A stretch of DNA of 64,000 bases from Pusillimonas sp. UBA3987. GTDB lineage: Bacteria; Pseudomonadota; Gammaproteobacteria; Burkholderiales; Burkholderiaceae_B. This document shows, piece after piece, positions 54,651 through 64,000 of the stretch (positions within the stretch are counted from its first letter, which is position 1; each line of letters starts with the position of its first letter). The stretch lies in the NCBI GenBank assembly GCA_002384935.1, contig DGCD01000014.1, positions 1-64,000 of the forward strand. Reading direction: 5' to 3'. The notes below the pieces were generated by a model, which was not told where the DNA came from, ran no database searches, and saw only the letters and a program-made list of their open reading frames with translations. Both the position numbers and the translations under genes were made by a program.

Positions 54651-56330
54651 ATGACTGCACCCCTTTCCCCCTTGGAACAATTGAAAGCCGACAGCCGCTT
54701 TCTTCGCGGCACCATCAAAGAAGGCCTGGCCGATCCGTTGACCGGATCCATTTCTGAAGACGACAACAAGTTGCTGAAGTTTCACGGCAGCTACCAGCAA
54801 GACGATCGCGATTTGCGCGACGAGCGCCGCAAGCAAAAACTGGAACCGGCCTATTCGTTCATGATCCGGGCACGGCTGGCCGGCGGTGTGGTTACGCCTG
54901 CGCAATGGCTGGCTTTCGATGACCTGGCACGCCAATACACAAGCCGCGGCTTGCGTATTACCACCCGGCAAACCTTTCAATGGCACGGCGTAATCAAACG
55001 CAATCTGAAGCCCACCTTGCGTGCCATTAACGATGCGTTGGCCAGCACGATTGCGGCCTGCGGCGACGTCAACCGGCAAGTGGTGTGTTCGGTGAACCCC
55101 TGGTTATCGGCCACACATGCCGACATTGCCCAATGGGCGCAGACGCTGTCCGACTATTTCCTGCCCAAAACCCGTGCCTACCACGAGATCTGGCTTGATG
55201 GCGAACAAGTGACGTTCAACGATGAAAATACCGAGCCCGAAGTTGAGCCGCTGTACGGCCCGACTTATTTGCCCCGTAAATTCAAGATTGGCATTGCCGT
55301 GCCCCCCTTCAACGACGTCGACGTATACGCGCAAGACGTCGGCCTGATTGCCATTGTGAACAACGGCAAGCTGGAAGGTTTCAATTTAAGTATCGGCGGC
55401 GGCATGGGCGCCTCACACGGCGACGCCACCACCTACCCGCGCGTGGGCAGCGTGGTGGGCTTTGTGGCGCCCGAACAGGTCATTGCTGCAGTTGAAGCAG
55501 TGATGATACTGCAGCGCGACCTGGGCAACCGCGATGAACGTCGCTATGCACGGCTGAAGTACACCATTGACCGCATCGGCCTGACAACGTTCGTGGAAAA
55601 ACTGCAGGCGCTGGCCGGTTTCACGCTGGCACCGGCGCGCGAATTCACCTTTCAAAGCAACAACGATCACTACGGCTGGGTCAAGGGCGACAATGGTTTA
55701 TGGCACCTGGGCCTGCACGTGGAATCGGGGCGGTTGTGGGATGCCGGTGATAACGCGCGTTTGTGGCAGACCGGCTTGCGCGAAATTGCCGCCGTCCACA
55801 CCGGCGAATTCCTGCTGACCTGCAACCAGAACGTGGTGATTGCCAATGTGAAAAGCGCCAACCGCAAGCAGATCAATGCGCTGGTGAAAAAATACGGCCT
55901 GAACACCGGCGAGACATTCAGCGCCTTGCGCCAGCACAGCATTGCCTGCGTGGCCCTGCCGACCTGTGGCCTGGCCATGGCGGAAAGCGAGCGTTACCTG
56001 CCCGACCTGCTGCCCAAAATGGAAGCCCTGCTCGACAAACACGGCTTGCGTGACACCCCGATTACGCTGCGTTTGTCGGGCTGCCCGAACGGGTGCTCCC
56101 GGCCTTACCTGGCTGAAATTGCCCTGGTCGGCCGCGCGCCCGGACGTTACGACCTGCGCCTGGGCGCCAATGCCCAGGGCAGCCGACTCAACACCATCTA
56201 TGCCGAGAACATCGACGAAGCACAAATTCTGGCCACGCTGGATGAACTGCTGGGTCGTTACGCCTCGCAGCGCAACGACGCCGAAGGATTCGGCGACTTT
56301 ATCGTGCGTACCCAAAAGGTGGCGGCATGA
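54651..56330 (+). CDS. cysI: Sulfite reductase hemoprotein beta component
   Basis: A 559-residue siroheme and [4Fe-4S] enzyme reducing sulfite to sulfide. The shared cluster/siroheme ligands are Cys433-x5-Cys439 (CVALPTC) and Cys478-x3-Cys482 (CPNGC). Other family blocks are TTRQTFQWHGV and RLGANAQGSRLNTIYAE. Length is normal. It lies 33 bases after cysJ, and its stop overlaps cysG by 4 bases. Confidence 0.96.
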   Translation: MTAPLSPLEQLKADSRFLRGTIKEGLADPLTGSISEDDNKLLKFHGSYQQDDRDLRDERRKQKLEPAYSFMIRARLAGGVVTPAQWLAFDDLARQYTSRGLRITTRQTFQWHGVIKRNLKPTLRAINDALASTIAACGDVNRQVVCSVNPWLSATHADIAQWAQTLSDYFLPKTRAYHEIWLDGEQVTFNDENTEPEVEPLYGPTYLPRKFKIGIAVPPFNDVDVYAQDVGLIAIVNNGKLEGFNLSIGGGMGASHGDATTYPRVGSVVGFVAPEQVIAAVEAVMILQRDLGNRDERRYARLKYTIDRIGLTTFVEKLQALAGFTLAPAREFTFQSNNDHYGWVKGDNGLWHLGLHVESGRLWDAGDNARLWQTGLREIAAVHTGEFLLTCNQNVVIANVKSANRKQINALVKKYGLNTGETFSALRQHSIACVALPTCGLAMAESERYLPDLLPKMEALLDKHGLRDTPITLRLSGCPNGCSRPYLAEIALVGRAPGRYDLRLGANAQGSRLNTIYAENIDEAQILATLDELLGRYASQRNDAEGFGDFIVRTQKVAA

Positions 56331-57766
56331 GCCATAGCGATCACCCCAGCCCGAAGCTGTTTCCGATTTTTATGAATCTGGTCGGCAAGAAGGTGCTGAT
56401 TATCGGCGCGGGCGAAGTGGCCGCGCGCAAGATACGCCTGCTGCAAGGAACGGGGGCCGAAATTCATATTGGCGCATTGCATTTCAGCGAAGCCGTGCTG
56501 GAGCTGGCGCGAGACGCACACTTCATTTTTCACCGTGGGGCTTACCAGACACAATGGCTCAACGATGCCTGGCTGGTGATTGCCGCCACGCAAGACCGTG
56601 CCCTGAATGAACGCATTGCCGCCGAAGCCGAACAGCAACGCATTCCGGTAAACGTCGTCGACACACGCGAACTCTGCGCCTTCCAGGTGCCCGCCATGGT
56701 CGAGCGCGGCGACTTGACGGTAGCCATTTCTTCCGGCGGCCATGCCCCGGTTATTGCCCGGCGTATACGCGAGCGAATTGAAACGATGCTGGACCACAGC
56801 CTGGGCGCCCTGATGGCCATGGCCGCACGCTACCGCCCGGCTATTCGGCGCGCCCGCCCGTCGTTGCCGCAAAGGCGAAAGTTCTATAACTGGTTGCTCG
56901 ACGGCCCGGTAAGCCGTGAGCTGCGTGCAGGCAATCTGGCCCAGGCCGAGTTTGCGCTGTTGTCGACACTGAAACAAGCTGAAGAGCCCACTCAGGGCAT
57001 GGTCTCGTTAGTGGGGGCCGGCCCCGGCGACCCCGGTTTGCTGACCCTGAATGCCCAACGCGCCCTGAATGAAGCCGATGTGATTCTGCATGACCGGCTG
57101 GTGGGGGCCGATATTCTGGAACTGGCCCGGCGCGACGCGCAGTGTATTTCCGTGGGCAAAAAAGCCGGTGAAAACCAGGACGCCACCCAGAACCGTATTC
57201 ACACATTAATGAAGCACTATGCCGAACACGGCTTGCATGTGGTGCGCCTGAAAGGGGGTGACCCTTTTATATTCGGCCGGGGCGGTGAGGAACTGCAATT
57301 CCTGCGTGAACATGGCATTGCGTATCGCATCGTACCGGGCCTGACTGCCGCACTGGCCGGCGCGGCCTATGCCGGTATTCCTTTAACCCATCGCGATCAC
57401 GCGCAATCGGTTCGCTTGCTGACAGCGCACCGGCGCCCCGGGCACGACATTGAAAACTGGCCGGCCCTGACCCGCCCCGGCCAAACACTGGTGTTCTATA
57501 TGGGTGTGAAACAAATCGCGGCGCTGCAAGCGCAACTGTTGCAACACGGGCAGCGCCCCGAAACCCCGGTGGCCTTCATTGAAAACGCCACGCTGAAGAA
57601 TCAACGCGTCATCAACGCATCCGTTTCGAACATGGCGCAACAAGCCGGCGAACACAGCGTGCAATCGCCCTCGCTTATCGTTGTGGGCGATGTCGTTGAC
57701 TTAAGCAGGGAGTTGGCCTGGTTCGGGTCGGCACAGCCTGAAAAACAAGTACTAAACTTAATTTAA
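56327..57766 (+). CDS. cysG: Siroheme synthase, trifunctional CysG
   Basis: A 479-residue enzyme supplying siroheme for CysI. The N-terminal half is the precorrin-2 dehydrogenase/ferrochelatase ([34 protein letters not shown]). The C-terminal half is uroporphyrinogen-III methyltransferase ([52 protein letters not shown]). Complete length. Confidence 0.95.
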   Translation: MSHSDHPSPKLFPIFMNLVGKKVLIIGAGEVAARKIRLLQGTGAEIHIGALHFSEAVLELARDAHFIFHRGAYQTQWLNDAWLVIAATQDRALNERIAAEAEQQRIPVNVVDTRELCAFQVPAMVERGDLTVAISSGGHAPVIARRIRERIETMLDHSLGALMAMAARYRPAIRRARPSLPQRRKFYNWLLDGPVSRELRAGNLAQAEFALLSTLKQAEEPTQGMVSLVGAGPGDPGLLTLNAQRALNEADVILHDRLVGADILELARRDAQCISVGKKAGENQDATQNRIHTLMKHYAEHGLHVVRLKGGDPFIFGRGGEELQFLREHGIAYRIVPGLTAALAGAAYAGIPLTHRDHAQSVRLLTAHRRPGHDIENWPALTRPGQTLVFYMGVKQIAALQAQLLQHGQRPETPVAFIENATLKNQRVINASVSNMAQQAGEHSVQSPSLIVVGDVVDLSRELAWFGSAQPEKQVLNLI

Positions 57767-57780
57767 TTGGAGCTTCCTTC

Positions 57781-58470
57781 ATGTACGACACCATGACCCT
57801 TGCTTCCCCCGAACAACTTGAATCCTGGTCGGCCGCAGAGCGTGTTCACTGGGCACTGGAAAACCTGCCGGGCCAGTTCATTTTAACTTCCAGCTTCGGC
57901 ATCCAGTCGGCGGTACTGCTGCACCTGGTCAAACAGATCCGGCCCGAAATGCCGGTACTGTTCATCGACACCGGGTACTTGTTCCCGGAAACCTACCAGT
58001 TCGCCAAAGCCCTGACCGAGCGTCTGAAACTGAATCTGAAAGTCGTGGCACCGGCCTGGACGCCGGCCCGACTGGAAAGCGTTTATGGAAAGCTTTGGGA
58101 AAACGGCGTAGAAGGGCTGGATCACTACAACCGCCTGATGAAAGTCGAACCCATGGAACGGGCTTTGAACGACCTGAACGTTGGGACCTGGTTCGCCGGC
58201 CTGCGCCGCGAGCAAGCCAAGTCGCGCGCCGAGCGCCCCGTGGTCGAGCAGCGCAAAGACGGCCGCTACAAGGTGTACCCTTTAATCGACTGGACCAACC
58301 GCGACATTCATCGCTACCTGACCGAGCACGACCTGCCCTACCACCCGCTATGGGAAAAAGGCTATGTCTCGGTGGGCGACTGGCACACCAGCGTTCCCCT
58401 TACTGGCGACATGACCGAAGAGCAAACCCGCTTCTTTGGCTTGAAGCGCGAATGCGGGCTGCATGATTAA
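57781..58470 (+). CDS. cysH: Phosphoadenylyl-sulfate (PAPS) reductase
   Basis: A 229-residue reductase making sulfite from PAPS with thioredoxin. It has the PP-loop-like [13 protein letters not shown] and the catalytic ECGLH near the C-terminus. The two extra Cys pairs of APS reductases that hold a [4Fe-4S] cluster are absent (only the single catalytic Cys is present), which marks it as PAPS type, in keeping with the CysC domain in cysNC. The convergent monooxygenase gene ends 10 bases further. Confidence 0.94.
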   Translation: MYDTMTLASPEQLESWSAAERVHWALENLPGQFILTSSFGIQSAVLLHLVKQIRPEMPVLFIDTGYLFPETYQFAKALTERLKLNLKVVAPAWTPARLESVYGKLWENGVEGLDHYNRLMKVEPMERALNDLNVGTWFAGLRREQAKSRAERPVVEQRKDGRYKVYPLIDWTNRDIHRYLTEHDLPYHPLWEKGYVSVGDWHTSVPLTGDMTEEQTRFFGLKRECGLHD

Positions 58471-58480
58471 GTCAAGCGCT

Positions 58481-59620
58481 TCAGGAGACCGCCTCGCCGG
58501 TTAATGCCTCATAACGGGAAATAAAGCCCGGGTCGCGCTCTTTCAGGTCTTCATGGCTGACTCGGCCGGTACGGCGCATATAGTCGTAGGCAAACACAAC
58601 CGGATCCAGGTGCATTTTGCGGTCAACCGACTCATACCAGTCCAGGCTCTTTGCCGCGGCGGTTTGGAAATTGGCCGATGAAGTGCGACGCAGTGTTTCA
58701 AAGTGCTTAAAGGCCGCCGGCAGGTCTTGCCCATGCAGATTCACCGCCTCATACAATGCTATGGCATCCTGCATGGCCATGCGCGTACCCGAGCCCAGGG
58801 AAAAATGCACGGTTCGCAAGGCATCGCCCAGCAAAACCACATTCGTGTAAGACCAGTTTTCGTTGCTGACGATATTGGCCGAGAACCAGGTCGACCGATT
58901 GGACAGCAAGCCATTGCTTCCCAGGTCTTTTTCAAACACCTGTTCGCAGAAACGCTGGCTATCTTCATCCGACATGGTGTCCAGCCCGGCCCGCTTCCAG
59001 GTATCGGGGTCGACTTCAATCAGGAAGGTGCTTAAGTCTTTGCTGTACTGGTAGCAATGCGCAATGAAAACACCACATTCCGTTTCCCGGAAAATCAGCG
59101 ACACCGCATGGAAAAGCTGGCGCGTACCGTACCAGGCAAATTTGTTTCTGCGTTTTTCAAACTGCGGTTTGAAGTGCTCGGCAAGCTGCGTTCGCACGCC
59201 GCTGTTTGCCCCGTCGGCCCCGACAATCAAGTCGGCGGTGTCCAGCGCGGCAATGTCGTCAATCCGCGTATCGAACTTGAACTGCACCCCCGCCGCCTTG
59301 CACTCATCTTGCAAGACGCTGAGCAGGTCAATCCGTGAAGCTCGCGAAAAGTGATTGTTACGCAACTGCACGTGCACGTCCTGATGCACGACTTCCATAT
59401 AATCGCAACGCTCATGGCTTGCCGTGAACTTTTTATAGAACGCTTCATCGGCCTGCTTCAGAAAGCTGAGCGCAACGTCGGAAAACACCACGCCCCATCC
59501 ATAGGTGGCGCCGGCCGGGTTCTGTTCGTATACGGTAATGTCGTGGTTTGCATCGCGCTTTTTCATCAGCAACGCAAAGTACATGCCGGCGGGCCCACCA
59601 CCCACAATCGCAATTTTCAT
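58481..59620 (-). CDS. FAD-dependent monooxygenase, salicylyl-CoA 5-hydroxylase-like
   Basis: A 379-residue flavoprotein hydroxylase with FAD motif IAIVGGGPAGMYFALLMKKRD and the later VVLLGDALRTVHFSLGSGTRMAMQD. The YGWGVVFSDVALSFLK stretch is typical of the flavin domain of salicylyl-CoA 5-hydroxylase and 2-aminobenzoyl-CoA monooxygenase. The longer reductase-type C-terminal part of bifunctional relatives is missing. It is the last gene of the second liv operon (15 bases after livF), so an imported aromatic acid, after CoA activation, is a plausible substrate; the activity is inferred. Confidence 0.85.
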   Translation of the reverse strand: MKIAIVGGGPAGMYFALLMKKRDANHDITVYEQNPAGATYGWGVVFSDVALSFLKQADEAFYKKFTASHERCDYMEVVHQDVHVQLRNNHFSRASRIDLLSVLQDECKAAGVQFKFDTRIDDIAALDTADLIVGADGANSGVRTQLAEHFKPQFEKRRNKFAWYGTRQLFHAVSLIFRETECGVFIAHCYQYSKDLSTFLIEVDPDTWKRAGLDTMSDEDSQRFCEQVFEKDLGSNGLLSNRSTWFSANIVSNENWSYTNVVLLGDALRTVHFSLGSGTRMAMQDAIALYEAVNLHGQDLPAAFKHFETLRRTSSANFQTAAAKSLDWYESVDRKMHLDPVVFAYDYMRRTGRVSHEDLKERDPGFISRYEALTGEAVS

Positions 59621-59635
59621 AAAAACCCTCTTAAT

Positions 59636-60367
59636 TTAAACGCCCACATAACGCTGAACACGCTGCGTATCGGCCATCAGCATCTCTGTGTCGCCCTCCC
59701 AGGCGATCCGGCCTTTCTCAATCATGTAGTGCCTGTCGGCCAGTTTCGATAACGCCTTTACATCTTTATCAACCACCAGAATCGATTGGCCCGTATTTTT
59801 TATTCGTGCCAGGGTCTGCCAGATTTCCTGGCGGATCTTGGGTGCCAGCCCTTCCGTGGCTTCGTCCAGAATCAATAGCCGGGGGTTGGTCATGAGCGCG
59901 CGGCCTATTGCCAGCATTTGCTGCTCGCCGCCCGACAATTGGCCGCCGCCGTTAAGACGACGCTCTTGCAGGCGCGGGAACAGCGCATACACGGACTCGA
60001 GTGTCCAGCTATGGTCCGGCCCTTTGCGCTTGACGGCAGTGGCAACCAGGTTTTCCTCGACACTTAAGCTGGGAAAGATCAACCGCCCTTCGGGTACCCA
60101 TCCCAGGCCCATGGCGGCAATACGATGCATGGCCATGCCCCGTGTTGACCGGGCATTGAACTGAATCTGGCCTTTGCGAACCGGCAACATACCCATAATG
60201 GTCCGAATCAGGGTGGTTTTGCCCATGCCGTTCTTGCCCATGAGCGACACCACCTCGCCCTGGGCAATCTGCAAGGACACATCGAACAGCACTTGCCCGC
60301 GGCCATAGCCGCTATCCACTTCCTGCACGGAAAGCATCGTTTTCAATTGCGTGTGCTCGTTACTCAT
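59636..60367 (-). CDS. livF: ABC transporter ATPase, LivF family (second system)
   Basis: A 243-residue ATPase: Walker A GKNGMGKTTLIRTI, signature LSGGEQQMLAIGRAL, Walker B LILDEATEGLAP. Start at 60367 overlaps the end of livG by 8 bases and gives the family N-terminus; the open frame further upstream lies inside livG. Its Walker A has GKNGMGK rather than GANGAGK, within normal variation. Part of the transporter at 59636-64000. Confidence 0.92.
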   Translation of the reverse strand: MSNEHTQLKTMLSVQEVDSGYGRGQVLFDVSLQIAQGEVVSLMGKNGMGKTTLIRTIMGMLPVRKGQIQFNARSTRGMAMHRIAAMGLGWVPEGRLIFPSLSVEENLVATAVKRKGPDHSWTLESVYALFPRLQERRLNGGGQLSGGEQQMLAIGRALMTNPRLLILDEATEGLAPKIRQEIWQTLARIKNTGQSILVVDKDVKALSKLADRHYMIEKGRIAWEGDTEMLMADTQRVQRYVGV

Positions 60368-61115
60368 CGTCGTCCCCCAGGTAGGCACGCTGCACGACTT
60401 CGCTTTCACGCACCTCATCGACCGAACCGCTGAACACCACCCGACCGGATACCAGCACGGAAATGCGGTCTGCCAGGGAAAACACGGCATCCATATCATG
60501 CTCGATCAGCAAGATGCCATACTGTTTCTTCAGCTCGGCCAGCAAATGAACCATTTGTTGTGACTCGGCCGGCCCCAGCCCCGCCATTGGCTCGTCCAGC
60601 ACCAGCAAGCGGGGGTTGGCGGCTAATGCCATGGCCAGTTCAAGCTGCCGCAACTCACCATGAGCCAGCTCGGCGCATGGCCCCTGGCTTGCCTGTGCCA
60701 GCCCCACTTTGGCCAACCATTCGGCCGCTTTGTGCTGGGCCTGCTCGTACCGGTTGGCCGCCTTCCAGAAATGAAACCCAAGGCCGGCATGTGCGCGAAC
60801 CACAAGCGCAACGTTCTCCAATGCGCTTAACGTGGGAAAGACGCTGGTTATCTGGAACGAACGCCCCAGGCCAAGCCGGGCGCGATCGGCAGTGGCAAGG
60901 CCCGTAATGTCGCGGCCCTCAAAATGAATGCGACCCGAATCGGATGGCACAAGACCCGACAACTGCCCGACCAGGGTGGTTTTCCCTGCACCGTTGGGAC
61001 CGATCAAGGCATGAATTTCCCCTTTTTCAACCGTCAGTGACACATCATCGGTTACGCATAGTGCGCCGTAAGACTTTTTCAGATTCTGGATTTCCAGCAA
61101 CGCGTTTGGTTTCAT
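60360..61115 (-). CDS. livG: ABC transporter ATPase, LivG family (second system)
   Basis: A 251-residue ATPase with Walker A GPNGAGKTTLVGQL and the LivG-type AHGELRQLELAMALA signature, Walker B LLVLDEPMAGLGP. ATG at 61115 overlaps the livM stop (ATGA) and has CAGGAGG just upstream, so the longer upstream frame is rejected. Confidence 0.92.
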   Translation of the reverse strand: MKPNALLEIQNLKKSYGALCVTDDVSLTVEKGEIHALIGPNGAGKTTLVGQLSGLVPSDSGRIHFEGRDITGLATADRARLGLGRSFQITSVFPTLSALENVALVVRAHAGLGFHFWKAANRYEQAQHKAAEWLAKVGLAQASQGPCAELAHGELRQLELAMALAANPRLLVLDEPMAGLGPAESQQMVHLLAELKKQYGILLIEHDMDAVFSLADRISVLVSGRVVFSGSVDEVRESEVVQRAYLGDDDE

Positions 61116-62095
61116 CAGTGGCCTCCTGAAGCAGGCCGGTCTGCCGACAACTCGGCATGACGCGTGCGGGAAAACAAACCATAAATACCGTTCTTCAAAA
61201 ACAGCACCCGAATCACGATCAACGGGCCGAAGATCAGCATCCAATGCTCAGTCAGATCAGACAGCATATGTTCGAAACCCACGAAAACCGCCGCGCCCAG
61301 AATAGGGCCCACCAATGTGCCTACCGAACCCAGAATCACCATGACCAGCAGTTCGCCGGACATCAGCCACGTCACATAACCGGGCGCAATGTATGAGGTG
61401 AGATTGGCCATCAGTGCCCCGGCCAGGGTTGCCATGGCGCCCGACACCACAAACATCACGAGCTTGTACGGATAAGGATCGACGCCCACGGCATGTACCC
61501 GCGTTTCGTTATCGCGCGTGGCCACCGCAATGCGCCCGAACGGCGAGTTCACCAAACGGTGACTCAGGTAAAGGCACCCCAGCAGAATGCCCAGGCTGAC
61601 ATAAAACAGCGTTACGGGATTCGACAACGCAACGCCAGGCACAAGCGTGCTTGCCGCTTCAAGGGCAAAACCGTCGTCGCCGCCATAAGCACGCAGGCTT
61701 TGCGCGCCGTAGAACACCATTTGAGCAAAGGCAAGGGTAATGAAAATAAAGTACAGGCCGCTGCAGCGCAAAGAAAAGAAACCCACGATCAAAGCGAAAC
61801 CCGCCCCCAATAACATGGCCGCAGGCCAAACAATCCAGATCGATGCATAGCCCATTGAAGCCATGATGCCCGCAGTGTAGGCACCAATCGCCAGGAACGC
61901 CGCGTGCCCGAAACTGACCAGCCCCAGATACCCTACCAGCAGGTCAAGGCTTAATGCCGCAATGGCAAAAATCAACATCCGGGTCACCAGCTTGATGTAG
62001 TACGTTTCTCCCGAAAAGGGCAGCAGGAACACCAGGGCCAGCAGCAGCCAAAGCACCCAGCTTCGGCTGAACGAAGTATTGAAAATCTTGCTCAT
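61115..62095 (-). CDS. livM: ABC transporter permease, LivM family (second system)
   Basis: A 326-residue permease with about nine helices and the signature DLLVGYLGLVSFGHAAFLAIGAY. ATG at 62095 overlaps the livH stop; the longer frame from 62206 lies inside livH. It pairs with LivH at 62095-62991. Confidence 0.91.
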   Translation of the reverse strand: MSKIFNTSFSRSWVLWLLLALVFLLPFSGETYYIKLVTRMLIFAIAALSLDLLVGYLGLVSFGHAAFLAIGAYTAGIMASMGYASIWIVWPAAMLLGAGFALIVGFFSLRCSGLYFIFITLAFAQMVFYGAQSLRAYGGDDGFALEAASTLVPGVALSNPVTLFYVSLGILLGCLYLSHRLVNSPFGRIAVATRDNETRVHAVGVDPYPYKLVMFVVSGAMATLAGALMANLTSYIAPGYVTWLMSGELLVMVILGSVGTLVGPILGAAVFVGFEHMLSDLTEHWMLIFGPLIVIRVLFLKNGIYGLFSRTRHAELSADRPASGGH

Positions 62096-62991
62096 CAGTG
62101 TCCTCCCCGCGTGGTGAAAAGCCCTGCAGGGCGGTAGTACAAAACGCCCACCATCAGTACATAAACCAACATATTGGATAAGGCATTGCCTGCTGCGCCG
62201 AACCATTGCGGCGCGAAAATACGGCCAAAGGTATCAAGCAGGCCAACCAGCAAAGAGGCAACCAGTGCGCCTTTCAACGAGCCGAAGCCGCCAATACACA
62301 CCACTGTTAGCGTCAGGATCAGAATAGGGTCGCCCACGCCCGGCTGCATGGCAATAAGCGGGCCCGACATCATGCCGGCCAGCGCAGCCAACAGGGCAGC
62401 CAGCGCAAAAACCAGGGTGTAGAGCACTGTTACGTTCACACCCAGGCCCGCCACCATGGTGCGGTTATCGGCACCCGCCCGAACCAGCATGCCAAAGCGG
62501 GTTCTGGCAACCAGCCACACCAGGATCAGCCCTGCCAGAATAGCGACACCGGTAATCGCCAATCGATACACCGGATAGGGAAACCCCAGGATGTCGGTGT
62601 GGCCGTCGAGTATGTCGGGCACGCTCACGAACACCGGCGAACGCCCCCAAATAACGACAATGAGTTCATTGAGCGTTAACGTGACACCAAAGGTAGCCAG
62701 CAACTGATCGAGATGCCCGCGCCGGTAAAGGGGACGAACAATCAATATCTCGATAACGGCCGCCATGACGGCGGCCCCCACCAGCGCACACAGGGCGGCC
62801 AGCCAGAATGAACCGGTGGCTTGCGCCGCGGCGCTGGCAAGATAGCCGCCCACCATGAACATGGAACCATGGGCCAGGTTCACCAGCCGCATCACCCCAA
62901 ACACCAGCGTGACCCCAATGGCCATCAGAAACAGCAACATGCCGTACTGAAAGCCATTGAACAACTGCTCAAGCAGTATCGAAAAACTCAT
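62095..62991 (-). CDS. livH: ABC transporter permease, LivH family (second system)
   Basis: A 298-residue permease with about eight helices and the signature IGVTLVFGVMRLVNLAHGSM. It lies 21 bases after the binding-protein gene and overlaps livM. Confidence 0.91.
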   Translation of the reverse strand: MSFSILLEQLFNGFQYGMLLFLMAIGVTLVFGVMRLVNLAHGSMFMVGGYLASAAAQATGSFWLAALCALVGAAVMAAVIEILIVRPLYRRGHLDQLLATFGVTLTLNELIVVIWGRSPVFVSVPDILDGHTDILGFPYPVYRLAITGVAILAGLILVWLVARTRFGMLVRAGADNRTMVAGLGVNVTVLYTLVFALAALLAALAGMMSGPLIAMQPGVGDPILILTLTVVCIGGFGSLKGALVASLLVGLLDTFGRIFAPQWFGAAGNALSNMLVYVLMVGVLYYRPAGLFTTRGGH

Positions 62992-63012
62992 TGTCGATCC
63001 CCTGAACCGCCG

Positions 63013-64000
63013 TTATTTACCCATGGCGCATTCGGCTGCGTAGCGATCTTCCACATTCTCGGCCGCCACGCCGATCAGGTTCAGCGCCAACTTGCCATCT
63101 TCACCCTGCTCGATTTTCTGGGCGTAAATATTCTGAATCGGCATATGGTTGTGGTTGAACTTGAAATCACCGCGCACACTGGTGAAAGGCGTTGTACCGA
63201 TGAGTGCCTGAATTTGTTCACGATCAATTTCCCCGGCCGGCAACTGGGCAACAACCTTATCCAGTAGCATGATCGCGTCGTATTGCGAGGCGGCATAAAG
63301 AGAAGGCTTGCGACCGAACTCTTTGGTGAAGTCCGCTACAAACTTCTTGTTGGCTTCGTTTTCAATGCCGGCGTTGTAATGACTTGAAAACACCGAACCG
63401 ATCGCGGCGTCATCGAACGCAGCCAGGAACAGGGTGTCGACACCGGCGCTGGAAAACAGGGGAATATCCAGGCCCGATTGCGCATACTGTTTTACGAATG
63501 CAACCGCAGCGCTGCCGGGGTAGAAAGCAAAGACAGCGTCGGGCTTGGCCGCGCGAATCTGTGCCAGTTCGGCCGAGAAATCAAGCTGTGACTGGGGAGT
63601 AAATACCTTGCCCAGGCTCTCACCCTTGAAGGTGCGCTCGGCGCCGCCGACATGATCCCAACCGGCTTGGTAATCCATGCCGATAAAGTAAGCGCGCTTG
63701 ATTCCCTGCTCATTCATGTAATGACCCATCGCCTCGCTCCATTGGTCATTCTGGAAGGCAATGCTGTAATAGTTCGGCGTGCAGTCTTTACCCGCCAACG
63801 GCGAAGGCCCGCCATTGGTGCCCAGCAACGTCAGCCCCGAGGCCGCAATGGGTTTAACCATTGCCATAATTTCATTCGATGCCGTACCGCCGGTAATGAC
63901 GTCAACGTCTTCCTTATCAACCAGTTTCGACACTTCCTGCACGGCAACACCGGGAATGGCGCGGGAATCGGCCGTGTACAGCTCCACCTCGCGATTACCC
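63013..64000 (-). CDS. Substrate-binding protein of the second liv-type transporter, 5' end missing
   Basis: The gene runs through the right edge of the window, so its N-terminal signal peptide is not seen. The visible part, about 329 residues, is a Peripla_BP_6-type binding protein: VELYTADSRAIPGVAVQEV, FFIGMDYQAG-type block (YFIGMDYQAGWDHVGG), and a Cys-containing C-terminus (YAAECAMGK). The frame stays open to base 64000. It precedes livH of the same system by 21 bases. Ligand unknown, likely the aromatic or organic acid used by the monooxygenase pathway. Confidence 0.88.
   Translation of the reverse strand, partial: GNREVELYTADSRAIPGVAVQEVSKLVDKEDVDVITGGTASNEIMAMVKPIAASGLTLLGTNGGPSPLAGKDCTPNYYSIAFQNDQWSEAMGHYMNEQGIKRAYFIGMDYQAGWDHVGGAERTFKGESLGKVFTPQSQLDFSAELAQIRAAKPDAVFAFYPGSAAVAFVKQYAQSGLDIPLFSSAGVDTLFLAAFDDAAIGSVFSSHYNAGIENEANKKFVADFTKEFGRKPSLYAASQYDAIMLLDKVVAQLPAGEIDREQIQALIGTTPFTSVRGDFKFNHNHMPIQNIYAQKIEQGEDGKLALNLIGVAAENVEDRYAAECAMGK

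Noticed and set aside
57781..58470. APS reductase with iron-sulfur cluster
   Set aside because: The Cys-Cys and Cys-x2-Cys pairs are missing; only the ECGLH cysteine remains, and APS kinase and CysQ are present.

Overview
The window is ordinary chromosome from a Gram-negative bacterium, most likely a betaproteobacterium of the Burkholderiales and perhaps the Alcaligenaceae. This is inferred from a PAPS-type sulfate assimilation cluster with cysNC, cysD, cysQ, cysJ, cysI, cysG and cysH, a split pntAA/pntAB/pntB transhydrogenase, two liv-type transporters beside CoA-dependent catabolic genes, and Cox-type molybdenum hydroxylase genes. No rRNA, tRNA, phage, insertion sequence or CRISPR array was recognised.

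Region 1 (106-13606) is cell-surface polysaccharide. A minus-strand run of eight tightly overlapping genes (106-9166) encodes two polytopic membrane proteins, two family-2 glycosyltransferases, a small flippase-like protein, an FAD oxidoreductase, an epimerase-like protein and a TIM-barrel sugar isomerase. It is visibly AT-richer than the rest of the window, as expected for an acquired O-antigen or glycolipid modification locus. After a 475-base gap come plus-strand galU, rmlD (rfbD), rmlC (rfbC) and pgi.

Region 2 (13618-46616) is a large catabolic and cofactor island and the most unusual part. On the minus strand, in transcription order, are pxpB-pxpC, a GntR/UTRA regulator, a three-gene molybdenum hydroxylase (CoxL-like, CoxM-like and a CoxS-CoxG fusion), a liv-type ABC transporter, a class-I CoA-transferase pair, an F420-type luciferase-like oxidoreductase, a biotin-dependent acyl-CoA carboxylase pair, the proton-translocating transhydrogenase and a beta-carbonic anhydrase. 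An acyl-CoA ligase follows. On the plus strand, divergent from pxpB, one operon runs pxpA-npdG-cofE-cofD-cofC-fbiC-nitroreductase-dpaL and ends in a strong terminator. These genes account for FO synthesis, side-chain assembly and loading with glutamate, and NpdG would make F420H2 from NADPH. A workable reading is a catabolic route in which a ring is hydroxylated by the Mo enzyme, reduced with F420H2 (NADPH from PntAB, then NpdG, then the LLM enzyme), opened by the ATP-dependent PxpABC lactamase and finished by PLP and CoA chemistry. The substrate is unknown.

Region 3 (46703-47256) is a chromosomal ccdAB toxin-antitoxin pair between the two metabolic blocks.

Region 4 (47340-58470) is a complete assimilatory sulfate reduction locus: cysNC and an N-terminally extended cysD on the minus strand, and cysQ, a TauE-type permease, cysJ, cysI, cysG and cysH on the plus strand. 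The single-cysteine CysH, the APS kinase domain of CysNC and CysQ all point to the PAPS route.

Region 5 (58481-64000) is a second liv-type ABC transporter operon whose last gene is a flavoprotein monooxygenase resembling salicylyl-CoA 5-hydroxylase. Its substrate-binding protein gene runs off the right end.
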